DNA from: Phoronis australis
Taxonomy: Eukaryota > Phoronida > Phoronidae
DNA: 62,000 nucleotides
Assembly (NCBI GenBank): GCA_002633005.1
Contig: NMRA01000376.1
Location: 4,410 to 66,409 of the forward strand
Direction of reading: 5' to 3'
A program made the position numbers and the translations under genes. Under the pieces are notes generated by a model. The model had not been told where the DNA came from. It saw nothing but the letters and a program-made list of their open reading frames with translations, and searched no databases. Shown in pieces: positions 1 to 11,200 of this stretch. Position 1 is the stretch's first letter, and every line of letters starts with the position of its first letter.

Positions 1-1499
1 AAATAGGTTCGACCCCTACTGGTTCCTAGGTTCGACCGGCCTGTACGTAAGGAACTAAACACCAATGCTATTTTAACATACTAAGTACGCTTAACATTCC
101 AAAAAAACATCAACGACCACTAACTACAAACTATAAATACACTACATATGCAAACGAATCACGAGATATTACCAACAAAACAAAATAATGAAGACTTTTC
201 GAGCAAGCGATAGCACATTCAGTTACAAGGAAAAAATGGCGGCTTTCAGGACAAGTTCCTGAACTGATGAGCCGGAAATGTGGGTACGGAAATAACCGAT
301 GACAACCAGTAATCATACGCTCAAAGAGAAGGGTCAAATACTGTTCAAAAATCGCTTTTGGCAAGAAAGGCGAAAAGAATATAAAGAAAGGGTGTCGAAA
401 ATAAGATTTTATGTAGTAAGTATTTTCGGATACTAGAAGCACATTGGCAGTTTGCAAGAAGGACTTTAATAATTTTCGCATGAGTCATAGTTCTTTTCTC
501 ATCAACTGCATTTCTTTTGAGAGGGTGGTCGGCTATTTGGTTTCACCGGAAATCAGCAATGCCTTGCCGGAGTGCTGAGGGAATTAGCAACGGATCTCCA
601 AAAAGAATTTAGGCGAATATACGTACTAGAACTCTGTGAATTTTGACGAAATAGGGACGTTAAATATACAAATGCATATAATACGTCATTTTTGATCCCT
701 TGTGATATTTCCTCTCCTTTGTAAACAAAGATCTTACCCATTTTCTCACCACACGTCGATGACAAAAAATGGGGGCAATCACATCAAGATTTTATGTAAC
801 GCTAAGAGTAATAACTGAGGAACGCTATGATTGGCCAATGATATTTATTCAATTCTGATTAGACCAAATGCTAGTTACGAACTGTACCTTTATTTCGCCG
901 CTAGGAGCTTGGGTAGTTCAGGTAGACGTCTTCCCATGTTTATTTGTGACTGGTTTTTCGTGTAGAGATGACAGTTGTAGAAAGTTGGGCTAATTAATCA
1001 ACAATAACTTTGTAAGCCTTAAGCACACGTGTTTTGCAAAATGGTTGTGTTCGTTTACCAATTAATGATTTCACATTCGCCGGCCAAAGTATCTTATACA
1101 CGATGTTTTGAGTTTGCGATAGTTACCAGTGCTGTAGTGGTAAAATTAGATGTCAGTAAGCGTCCAATGCTCATCGTATCACCTAGAGCACTAAACTTTA
1201 AAAGTGCATTGAATTCACAAAACCTAACTCACAAACAATGTATAGGCCTATTTTTTACTCATGAGTGGGTATTAACTTCGACTCTGCAATGGCGAATCTA
1301 TGTCACAGAAAGGGGCCCAATCACACATATTGGAAGGCAAAAGTCCGCGTGCATTCCAAGCGGTCTCTGAAGGGAAGGGCAAGGACAATTTTCAAGGAAA
1401 GTAGGCGGGTCAGGCCCAGAATTGATATGATGGCGGCGTTTTTTGGTCGCCCGTGGGATGTGTCCTCGGGGCTCTCTATCCGCCTATGGTATTCATCCG

Positions 1500-1622
1500 C
1501 GCACTCAGGGGGTGCTCGGTGGGCTCGAACGAGCCCCCCATTTGGCGAAGTGGGCAAAAAAGTCCGCCTCAGAGAAACAAAAACTCCGGAAAAAATAGAA
1601 AACCATAAAAAAGTCCACTAAA
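1500..1622 (+). repeat. Dispersed repeat, copy A of a pair with 45.5 kb
   Basis: The block containing GGGCAAAAAAGTCCGCCTCA followed by GAGAAACAAAAACTCCG and, about 25 bases later, AAAAGTCCAC matches the minus strand at 45425-45560 with scattered substitutions and small indels. The plus-strand open frame across it (1265-1621) is produced by the repeat and is not a gene. The family is unidentified. Confidence 0.6.
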
Positions 1623-2467
1623 AGTCAAGAATTACCAAAACGCGACGAATTAACAATTTATAGCTCTTAAAGATGTATTTGCATGTTCTTAACTATCCTA
1701 AAGCAGTACAGTAGGAACTAAATGACAATGCTATTGGAACATTGTTTACGTTAAACGAAGTGCAGTTGTATTCATTGACAACTTGTAAATGTGAACACAA
1801 AAATTTCTACAAATAGGTGACCTTTCGACTAATGACGTATCCTGGGGGCTCACATAGCCTTCATCACGCAGTGTTATTCCCCAACACCACGTCACGATAC
1901 TTACTGGACACGGTTGAGTGATTTTTGGCGGATCATTTTCGGCACAAAACTTGTTCTTAAATGCATTTGGCAATTCTCAACCTACATCATATTCACATCG
2001 TCGCTATATGTTGTGTTTCTAACTAATCATACCAAACAATCATAGAGATAAGGAATTAGCATGCAAGTTCCACTTCAACGTACCCAATGAATCTTAGTAA
2101 AAACGTTCACATTCTCAAAAACTCGAGCCTCCAATTTTTTACGTCTGGTTGCGCTAATGGGTAAGATACCATAGTTGTTTCTTTATCTTGAAATATTAAT
2201 CAAAAATTTCATAACTCGGCGAACATGTGTTACTCCGGACGCTTCAGACCAATTACAAAAACACGATGCTACTCAAGCACTGATGTTTTGAAGAGCTCAC
2301 GTGCATGCACTCACATATCGTTTTCTTGCAGGCAGCTGCTCGTAATTTTCATTTAATTTTAAAGTTAGTAAAACACCAGGTAGTAGTGACCAGTCCAAAG
2401 ATAGAGTGCTTTATATAATAGTCACAGAATCATCTACAAACTTTTTGTCGACAGTCTTGTTACATGA

Positions 2468-2955
2468 TTATCTGAACTGAGAACTGTCAGCAGTTCCGTG
2501 ATGTCGAATCATCCACGTTTTGACATGAAGCTGTGGGTCGAACATGAAAAGCGGGGGACTATTGACCTTCCCAAACAGTGAGCTAGAGGTAGTTTCTAAT
2601 TTCAAACAAGAGCGTTTGTATGCTACAATCAGGTTCATTTCGCTGAATCCACGTTCACATTCAGCTGTATTGCAAGAAAGAGTCTTAATGCAGAGGTCCA
2701 GTTGTCACAGAGCACTTGGTAGGTTGTCTGCTCCAACAGTCTCCTCCATGTCTACGAATCCACGCATTCCTCTGATAGCCCCGGCGTTCTGGCAACCAGC
2801 AGAAACAGGTGGCAAATACGCCTGACTTGGCGCTCGCCATATGTTTTATCCCGGATCCCGTCGGCCACGTTTTGGGGTCCAAGATGCCCAGAATAGAGTA
2901 GAGCAAAATGACTGCTCATTATTGGCAAGTCAACGCCACTCCGAGTTTGCAACAT
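2468..2955 (-). pseudogene. Decayed hAT-type transposase C-terminus
   Basis: Three frames on the minus strand together give the order of motifs seen at the C-terminus of KIAA1586-like/ZBED-type hAT transposases: ILDPKTWP near 2880, then YGERQVRRICHLF near 2840, then TAECERGFSEMNLI near 2650, followed by SSSLFGKVNSPPLFMFDP and VKTWMIRHH, ending at a stop at 2468-2470. The AECERGFS block is the hallmark of the hAT dimerisation region. The motifs lie in different frames and there is an in-frame TGA just upstream of the AECERGFS block, so at least two frameshifts and a nonsense change have broken it. The N-terminal zinc finger, DDE residues and terminal repeats are not visible. This is a fossil fragment, not an active element. 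Confidence 0.8.
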
Positions 2956-3059
2956 CTTTTTATATAAATTATCCAGGATATATGGTCACGGAAAAGGCCT
3001 ATTCAGCAACGATGCTGTCGTCAGCTTAGCAGTGCATCGATATCGTAAGCTATCGCATC

Positions 3060-3215
3060 AAAACTACGCTTCACTATACCGTCACTTACTGCGCGTTGGT
3101 GCTACGTTAAGATGTAATAGAATGGTTGGCTGCGCGTAAAGTAACTTACGGTGAGTAGACGGTACGTTTAAATGTCAAAAGGTGGTTGGCTGCGCCTACG
3201 TGCGTCTACGCCCTA
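3060..3215 (+). repeat. Imperfect two-unit tandem repeat, period about 60 bp
   Basis: TACGTTAAGATGTAATAGAA followed by TGGTTGGCTGCGCG recurs about 60 bp later as TACGTTTAAATGTCAAAAGG followed by TGGTTGGCTGCGCC. The reverse complement of the GGTTGGCTGCGCGTAAAGTAACT part resembles the right edge of the array at 5961-6139, so both may derive from one element. Confidence 0.5.
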
Positions 3216-3836
3216 CTACAGCAGTGATATTCACGGATTTAGATGAAATTTGAAATAGACGAACAGTCAACGCACAGTACCTTATTTCATATATCTTCTA
3301 TTAAAGAATATTGAAATCTTGCCGACAGGTCACATTGGTCCTAAGCGCATACGCTGTTGTCGGTTACACCTCAGAAAATACGATACTTTCCAGTGCGTCG
3401 GCGTACGCCAGTAGAAGTGTTACTTATGCGACAAGTTTTGATAGATACATTTTTTTCTATTATTTTATTTTCTTAACTCTGTTCGCTGTTAAGTGTTGAA
3501 TCTGTGTTTTGGACGCTGAAATTCTTCAAAGTGAAGGGATGGACAGTCGCCTCAAAAATCCAACTGCACCAGGCAACATAAGAAAACCAAGGAACTGTCA
3601 ATCAAAAGCTCTGTTCGTGAAATGCATCATAATGTTTAGTTCCAACTTGTCAATCAAGCTATTAATTGCAGCCAAGCAGGGCGTGGAAACGTAAGCACAA
3701 AGACCGTCCTCTATATTAGTCCGGAAAATTCGTTGCTAACGAAACCACAAATAAGTTTTCTTGGTGGGCTTTGGATACTTACAGTGCAGATCAATGATTT
3801 GCGGAACGATCGAGGAAAATGGTTGTCGATATAAAA

Positions 3837-3982
3837 CATGGGCGGCGCACCATAGGGGCTGGAGGGGCTGTAGCCCCCCAATTTTTTCACTGCTACGCTG
3901 CACATGGTCTATAGGTGGTGCACCACAGGGGGGGGCTGATCGGGCTTTAGCCCCCACTTTTTTCTGTGCTGTGCCGCCCATG
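3837..3982. mobile_element. Short TIR element built of two hairpin units, copy 1
   Basis: The element starts CATGGGCGGCGCACC and ends GTGCTGTGCCGCCCATG, which are inverted repeats of each other. Inside are two related units of about 70 bp, each with the pattern GCACCA..GGGGCTG..GGGCT(G/T)TAGCCCCC..TTTTTT. A second copy with the same ends and two-unit layout is at 50258-50394. It encodes nothing. It looks like a non-autonomous MITE of unidentified superfamily. Confidence 0.75.
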
Positions 3983-5799
3983 TAATACAAGTGGTATCCG
4001 CAATATGAGTCAGAATCAATTAGCCTAACTGGAAGTGAAAGAAAGTCCCCTTCCTAACGTGTCGCAGATATGTCTTATTTTACTAGAAACTGATTTGAAT
4101 TAAGCAAACAAACAATTATGGTGGTGGAGCATATGTCAGCCAGGGCGCTTTTAACTAAGCTATCAAAATGCATTAGATCAGCTGTAGTAAATTTTTCACA
4201 CTAGAAGAAATTGTCAGGGATTATTTCTAAGCACGTCAATTTATTTCAATTTTATTGGAGATTGATTGATGTTAAGTGAGGGTTTACTCAAAGCATTCTC
4301 TTTGCAGCGAACGTATCACGGCAAAGAAATAAAACATAGCAATGAGACAGCGATAATTTATCTGTTTATCTTTGAAGCCCGCCCCAGATGGTGAGTATTG
4401 CCCGACAGATTACAGGCGCAAACATGAATTAGTTTACAGTGCACGCGGCTATGTGAGTATTTTTTTTTCATACACATGCAAAGTGACTATTGAAAATCTT
4501 CAAGAATTTCAGTTTGTTGAATATCAGTTTCGTCTTCTTATGATAATTGAAGGTTTTTGAAATTTAGAGTAAATCATTTCAGTGACAAAAAGGATTGTTG
4601 AATTGTCAGTTTATGAAACAAAATGAAAGTATTTTGCTTATCACTTGACTTCTCTGGGGAATTGTTATATTGTGCAGGGAATTTTGATAGGTAAAGGTCC
4701 AATAAACACACAAATTACGGCAAAATTTTTTATTTCGATCACTCGACAGTAGTTTTCGGGAACAAATTTCAATTCAAACAAACGAGTCTGCTAACAATCC
4801 GATGACGTTACTTTGCAAGACCAACTGCGCCTTTGAGAGGCCCGTATCCAGCATTGTCCAGGGGGTGGTTCGAATTTTTGGAACGTTGGACCTTTGATAT
4901 TTTGCAAAGGTCGACCCAGTCTAGTTTTCAATAAGGCCATTGACACACTTTAATTTGGGGGAAGGAAGGGAAATCTGCATACACAACAATGACTCTCAGC
5001 TCTATGTTCCTGAGATGAGACGGAAATGAGGATGCCGCGACGGTTGCTTCTAAAGAATGGGACTCAAATTCGGAATGTAATGCGATCCAGAAAGAGGACA
5101 TTCTCGCGTTACCTTCCGCCAAACTTCCAAATCAGGCGTGCTTAAATACATACTCGGACGGAATTTTTTAGTATGAGAATGACTTGACGAAATTTTTATC
5201 TGGTTGTATTTTTCGATTTACTTGCATCGCTGGAAATGGGAAAAGTTCACTATTCTGAAGGTTCACTACTCTGAAGGTTCATTACTCCTAAAATATCTAA
5301 AATTTAGAACCAAGGTTTAATTTTTATACTTTTGCATGCAAAAGTAAACGATACTTCGGTTATTAGATGCGCTGAGTGGTGTACGTATACCGAGAACAAC
5401 GTCCGTGAACTATTGCCCGCCTGTCTTACGCATACGGAAAACTAAGAACGTTCTTGCATTTTTCAAAGGATACCAAACCCAGATTTGGTCTATTGACAGA
5501 TACTTTCCCATCCAGTTCTCTAAAACTAAAGAATACTCAGTACGCTTTTTGCGGCTTACACGACAACTGTGGGAAAAGTCCACCCACCAAGGACCATATT
5601 GTCCATACTGTGACATGGAGTGTATGAATTTTCAACAGATTCCTTCCTTAAAATGGATTCTAAGCCCTATTTTGATGATTTCAACCAATCCTCATTCTCT
5701 CACTTGCTGATGCATCATCGGCGTCAATCTTGAAAGATAAAGCAGGAATCAAGTAAGAGTTCATACGAGCTATCTAACGAATTGGACATTATGGTCCTT

Positions 5800-5938
5800 A
5801 GCGAGTGGTCTTTTCCCACAGATGCCGCGTAACTCGCTAAAAGCGTAGGTCACGCTTGTCCCTTTAACATAATTTGTAAGGATTTTTATAATTTTCCTAA
5901 AACGTTAAAGGGTTGTCGAGCCTTTACAGAGCATTGTT
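5800..5938 (-). repeat. Dispersed repeat family, copy 1 of 3
   Basis: Read on the minus strand this runs from GCTCTGTAAAGGCTCGACAA to TGGGAAAAGACCACTCGC. The same series of blocks occurs at 28968-29100 (minus) and 55198-55338 (plus). Shared blocks include TGCTCTGTAA, CGACAAC, CTTACAAA and GGACAAGCGTGAC. No coding capacity is visible. Confidence 0.6.
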
Positions 5939-5960
5939 TTGTTTCAGCGACCTGGAATGG

Positions 5961-6139
5961 AAAGTAATTAATTGCGGCGTAAAGAAACTTTGTACGGCGT
6001 AAAAGTAATTATTTGCGACATAAAGTAACTTTTAGCGCAGCAAATACTTTACGCCATAATGTAATAATTACTTTAAGTCATAAATAGTTACTTTACGCCG
6101 CAAATAGTTACTTTACGCCGTAAATAATTACTTTATGCC
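5961..6139. repeat. Inverted array of 20-22 bp units (GGCGTAAAGTAATTATTTGC)
   Basis: The left half carries units of the form AAAGTAATTATTTGCGGCGT. The right half carries their reverse complement, for example ACGCCGCAAATAGTTACTTT, repeated several times. The block is therefore both tandem and palindromic, with unit variants differing at one or two bases. It is non-coding and strongly able to fold back. Confidence 0.75.
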
Positions 6140-6474
6140 TCCAACCAGTATTACGTCACGTAATTTAACGGCGTAACGTTCACCCATCTGGCCAACGATA
6201 ATGTCGACGATAATGCTGTAGCAACCACGCACGTTCAAGGCCAATGAACAACCTAAAGCCTCCTCTAATCATCTGCACGATCTTGTCATAAGCGCAAACA
6301 TCACTCGGGCGAAGTTGGGCCCTGGTGTAAGGCCCGATAATTACGAGAAGTGCTTTGAATCAGAAACAAATTCTTCTAAATTATTTATAATTGTAGTTAG
6401 TTGAACTAGTAGCTGCAACAATTTTGTTGTCCATCTATATCCTATCTTTAACGGATAGGCTGGGGATGGACCTT

Positions 6475-6535
6475 TTCCGAGGGAAGTTCAATCGAACCCT
6501 CCCCCCCGAACCCCCCTTAGCTACGGGCCTGTTTA
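6475..6535. repeat. C-rich end of a probable dispersed element
   Basis: The stretch GTTCAATCGAACCCTC, a C run, then GAACCCCCCTTAGCTACGGGCCTG has the look of a recurrent transposon terminus. There is only one copy in this window, so the assignment rests on composition and form only. Confidence 0.3.
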
Positions 6536-6641
6536 CAGGAAGTTGTTTTTGACTACAGGGGTCTATTTCATCATAGGCAATGAATGAAATCTCTGATTGT
6601 ACGCACAAGCCTTCACGTCACTGCTGTGTTACCAGGGTAGA

Positions 6642-6766
6642 GTTCAGTAACGCTAGGACCTTGCTAAAATCTAGCCAAAACCACGTGTACTCATTTAAAA
6701 TAGAAGTCAATATCTAATGTTATCTCGCAAAGTCTTGCTTTTTAGCGAAATCCTAGCGTTACTTCC
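6642..6766. mobile_element. Foldback MITE with AGTAACGCTAGGACCT ends, copy 1
   Basis: The left end GTTCAGTAACGCTAGGACC and the right end, about 125 bp away, AGCGAAATCCTAGCGTTACTT are inverted repeats. The interior (TAGCTAAAATCTAG-like sequence, then TCATTTAAAATA and TCGCAAAGTCTTGCTTTTTAG) is shared with the second copy at 28757-28886. It is non-coding. Confidence 0.75.
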
Positions 6767-8216
6767 CAGGTCTTACTTCGAGCGAGTATGTCGTCTGCTA
6801 ATCAGTGGTCGCTTTGTCGCTATTTGGATTGGCGATTTGGCTGAACTCACACCCGTGTTTAAAATTTTTGAACTGTCGTAAAGCGTTAACTTCTTAAATA
6901 AACCTCACGTTAATACCAAGAAATAATTACTGGGCTTATAATTTGTGATTTCATTAAAGTTGACTTAAAACTTGAGCGCCTAAAAATATCTCACTTGATC
7001 AAAAGCTCAAAGTCTCTGAGAATATATACATAACTGCTTGTTACTGAGACAATTGCTATGAATTACTTTTAGACTATGATGCGCTAAAAATTACTCGGCT
7101 AAACCTTTTTCATTTGTTGTGAAGTGGGAGAGTAAGACCTTCTTACTGATTTAAGTCTTAAGTCATTTTCATGGATTAATGCGGCTTTAGAAGTTGCTAC
7201 GTGATTCAAATATGCAATACTAGGCTTCGACAAATTAATTCCCTGAGTGCCAAGATGAACGCTTCTTTGGCCACCATTAGCGTGTATGTACGTAAACTAC
7301 CGTGCGTAAATTGCACTAGTATTTACAATTGACAAATGTGATTAAAAACGAAAATCTGAAGTTTTACATTGATGACACCGGGACAGTAAGATAACGACAT
7401 TTGTCGTGTTTGTCTTTCAACGAGATAAGAATGCATTTTATCTCTGACTTGAAGCCAGTTGGCAAATGACGAGTATCCAGTCACCAGACTGTTCAAAATT
7501 AGGTAAGATCAAAATACCCTGTTTTGAACTATTTTTGTTAATATCCATAAACTATCTTGTGATGCGACGTGTGTTACATCCCGTAGTGCAAGTGTTTGAA
7601 GGCTGATACTAGCAAAATAATTGTTTATATAACAGTCCGTAATGTTGAAGCGAACCGCGCCAAGTTTACTTTTCCGTAATATGCCTAATTAGTGTTCAGC
7701 TATGATTGATTAAACAGCACCTCATGTCTGAGTCAACGAAACAAGCTTAAGTAAATTAAATTTTGAAAACTTTTGACACACAGCTAGTTTTTTTCCTCAA
7801 TTCACTTAGCTTACTGCGTTATATTAAAACGGGAATGTTTACACGACAACTAGTGGAGTCTCGCTGACTGAACAGAAATGCTGATGAAAAAACTCAAATA
7901 AATGACTGTCACTTTTGTTAACCGAAATTTGTTTTGTTTGATGCAGGTGTTTACATGAACATGCTTTTACATATCCCATTCTGCGAATCACAGTCAAAGT
8001 GTTTTCTTTATTTTTTTTTTACAATTCAATGGAAGTACTTTCATTGCATATTCTGACTTCGGATAAGGTATCCATTGTACTCTGTCTTCATTTTTTATTA
8101 CAGCACGTTGCAGTAAGTGGATTGATATCATTTAATTTCGATCAAAATGGAATGTTAAATTTAAAATATTTTGATTCTGATGCCACTGCCACTGCTGTAT
8201 TTTGTTCTTGACAGAA

Positions 8217-11200
8217 ATGGTCCGCCTCTTGCTGACGATCTGCTTAGTTCTCCTGGCACCGTGCGGCGCGGTGAGAAACCCCTACACGCTGACCAGCAAC
8301 AAATACAATGGTCTGTTGATTGCCATATCTGAGGACGTGCCGGAAGATTTGAATCTGGTTCAGAAAATAAAGGTGAATTTTCATCGCTTTTCCATTAAGA
8401 ATTTGAAATTTTGTTGGGAGTCCCTACAATTTATCTGCCGTAAAATTGCGGAGGAGCAAAACCAAGGTGCATGGGCGTATGTGCCAAAAATTGTTCGTGT
8501 GACAACCAATTTAATTCACATGGGCCTTAACACCGTATAGGGAAGGCCTTGAGTGTTCCCGTTGTACGAGCTTAAGTTTTGACATCTAAGCTAAAGTTAA
8601 AAAATAGCATCTTGAGGGGGTTCTCCACAGGTTTTATTTATTGGTTATTTCTCAATTTTCACACCTGTATTTTGGTCTTTGCTTACTGCAAAACAGTATG
8701 GGCTCCCAGACTTACTTTTTCCGTTACAACCGCTCAAACAAATAGCAGGCACCTCTGGAAAACTGAAAAAAACGCAATTTACACGAGTTATTGAAAAGCT
8801 GCCTCTAACGCAATAAATGATTGAAATCCATTCTACGATGTCAGTAATATGTTTTCAAACCAACTTAACTGATTTTCTAACGTCAGCGTGAGTTACCGTT
8901 TTGTTCTTAATTTGAGTAACTCAAATTTTAGTCTTTTGGATTCTATACAAAAGTTACACCGTTATTTGTGTATTTTATGCTTCATTTTGATGCCAACCAA
9001 GTCTTTTAAGGGTCACTTTTTTCGTTTTCGAGCTGTTTTAGCTCAAACAACGTCAAGAATGGGCAATTTGGACATCTCAAAATAGCGTCAATTTCAGGAT
9101 CGCGATTAACCTGCTGCCTTTCACAAGATTAGTTTATGTTTTTCGGGTTGTGAAGTAACTTTGGTCTATGTGAACAATCAAGGAAAAGTTTCTTCTTTAA
9201 CACTTTCAAAATTGCGTACGCACGTACAGTTAATACTTTGGTACTATCGTTTAGTATTACGTCATTGTAGAATTTGATTACGCGCCAAGATAAAAAATGA
9301 GCGCAAAATCAGCATTTTTGAAATCAAAAGTCATTAGAAAATTAATAAAAATAATCATATTCAGGTGTTTTCTAAATTAGTCAATATCTTGAAGCAACCA
9401 CTGTTTTACGGCTTTGTGCAAAACTTTGTCGAGCCCCCATAAATTAATTTGACTTGAGGCAATTAATCTGATAGTAACTGACATTTTTGGAAATCCGTAC
9501 TCACTGAGTAACACGTTTGTTCAATAGGATGGGTTCACCGCCATGTCAAGAGACCTGCTTGTGGCTACCAAGCGCCGTGCCTACCTTGGTAACGTCACTA
9601 TCCTTATACCGTATTCGTGGACTGAGAGACCCGAGTGGCAGAAAGCGAGCACAGAGTCGTATGAAATGTATGTGCACTTTACTGAATCAATAGTGATTAG
9701 TTTCAACCATCAGTAAGGTACCCGGTCTAATCTCCGCACCCAGACTCAGTCGACTTTGATACAAACTCGAAACTTAACCAATAACGCTGCACGATTCGAG
9801 TGCAAATTTGTAAGTTTAATGACCACAGTGATCCATGAAATTGGTCAATTTTCGAGTCGAGTTTCGAGATCAGAAACACCAATGATAAATTAATTTCTGA
9901 ATTACATGCAATTCCTCTCTTCTAAGTACTGAATTTATGACTTGACACCTCAACTTCTCCTTTTCCAGAGCTAACGTGATAGTAGCCGACCCAAACCCCT
10001 TGGCTGGTAATAACCCGTACGTTAATCAACCTGGCCAATGCGGTGAACCGGGCGAGTACATGCACCTAACACCGAGGTATTTGACAGACCGTCGACTGGC
10101 CAGAGAATGGGGACCCACCGGTATGTCTTCGCTTAGGAAAGCTTGGAAATACGAGATTCTAAATGTTCTTGTAGCTACTGTAAATACTCTTCCCTTTACT
10201 TCCAACGATTTAAAACAGGATGAGTTGAAATACAAACATTTCGTAACTTTCAGTCCAGTTTGTGTTTGCTTTTTTAGTATTAAAATATATATATTTTTAA
10301 GTGAGCAGGGTTTCCTGGAAACCTCGTAACAAATGGCTGCAGTTGAGTGAGTACCCATATTGCATGAGTCACCTGTCATTGACGACGGCGCCCATTTTAT
10401 TTGGTGGTGCACCACCAAGATAAAATTGAAACTAAAACATTCGTATCAACTTCAGGAAAGTTTGAAAATATTTGGAGTTGTGCTGAATGAGCATAATTTG
10501 GGCTTTTAAGTTTCGACTGAACTAATTTGACCCAAATCCTACTTGATGAAGTTTTTAACTAAAATGAAGCAAGCGGAAATAGTATATTTGAACGAAGATG
10601 GCGGACCAGAATTATACGGTCTGTGTAGGTTAGTAAGCCTGAGTTGAAAGAATGAATAAGGGAGTGTGTGTTGCGGTCGGTTCAAATTTGTACGTTTTCA
10701 GCAGACGTGGTGTCTCGGTGTTCTCTTCAAATTTATTCCTTATGCCACAAAATTTCTAAATACACCAGGGCGTATCTAGCAATTCTTGTTACGGGCGCAA
10801 AACGAGGTCATAAAATTCGATGTTAAAAGATTGACAATTTAAATGTGATTGTGGTTTATGGCATAATAAAGACTGTTGTTGGGTAAATGTGTGTGTTGTG
10901 GTTGTGAGAAATCAATATTTGACCACGCTGTGGATCTTATCACTTTCTCGCTGTGGTTCTTTTCATTTTTTCGCGGGACATCAGAGAAGCCCGGATATGA
11001 TTTAAACTTGTACACCAAGCTCCCGTGTTCATGGATATGACACACTGCCGCTGGCTACGTTCATACGTCACACTTTTGTCCATGGGGCTAACAAAATTTT
11101 GCTTTCTCATTTGGCATGTTGAATTCACTAGTGTGATGCAGTAGTGCCACAAAGGATGGTTTAGTGATACTGAAAATGTAGTCAGATAAATGGTGATTGT

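Larger units (their letters stand above)
1..8216. other. Gene-poor left flank, repeats only
   Basis: I recognise no coding gene upstream of the CLCA start. Open frames here are short, overlap on both strands and show no family motif. The stretch holds the separately listed repeats (1.5, 2.5, 3.1, 3.8, 5.8-6.1 and 6.6 kb) and otherwise AT-rich unique-looking DNA. The CLCA promoter and any 5' untranslated exon should lie in the last few kb, but I see no convincing TATA box or other core element. Confidence 0.6.

Noticed and set aside
131-481. 116-codon minus-strand open frame
   Set aside because: No supported ATG context, no domain, low-complexity hydrophobic and Phe-rich translation, no splice or promoter signals.
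1265-1621. 118-codon plus-strand frame
   Set aside because: Overlaps a dispersed repeat that also occurs at 45.5 kb on the other strand.
5405-5710. 101-codon plus-strand frame with a YCPYCDMEC segment
   Set aside because: Looks zinc-finger-like only by three cysteines; no second ligand pair in register, no family motif, and an overlapping opposite frame.
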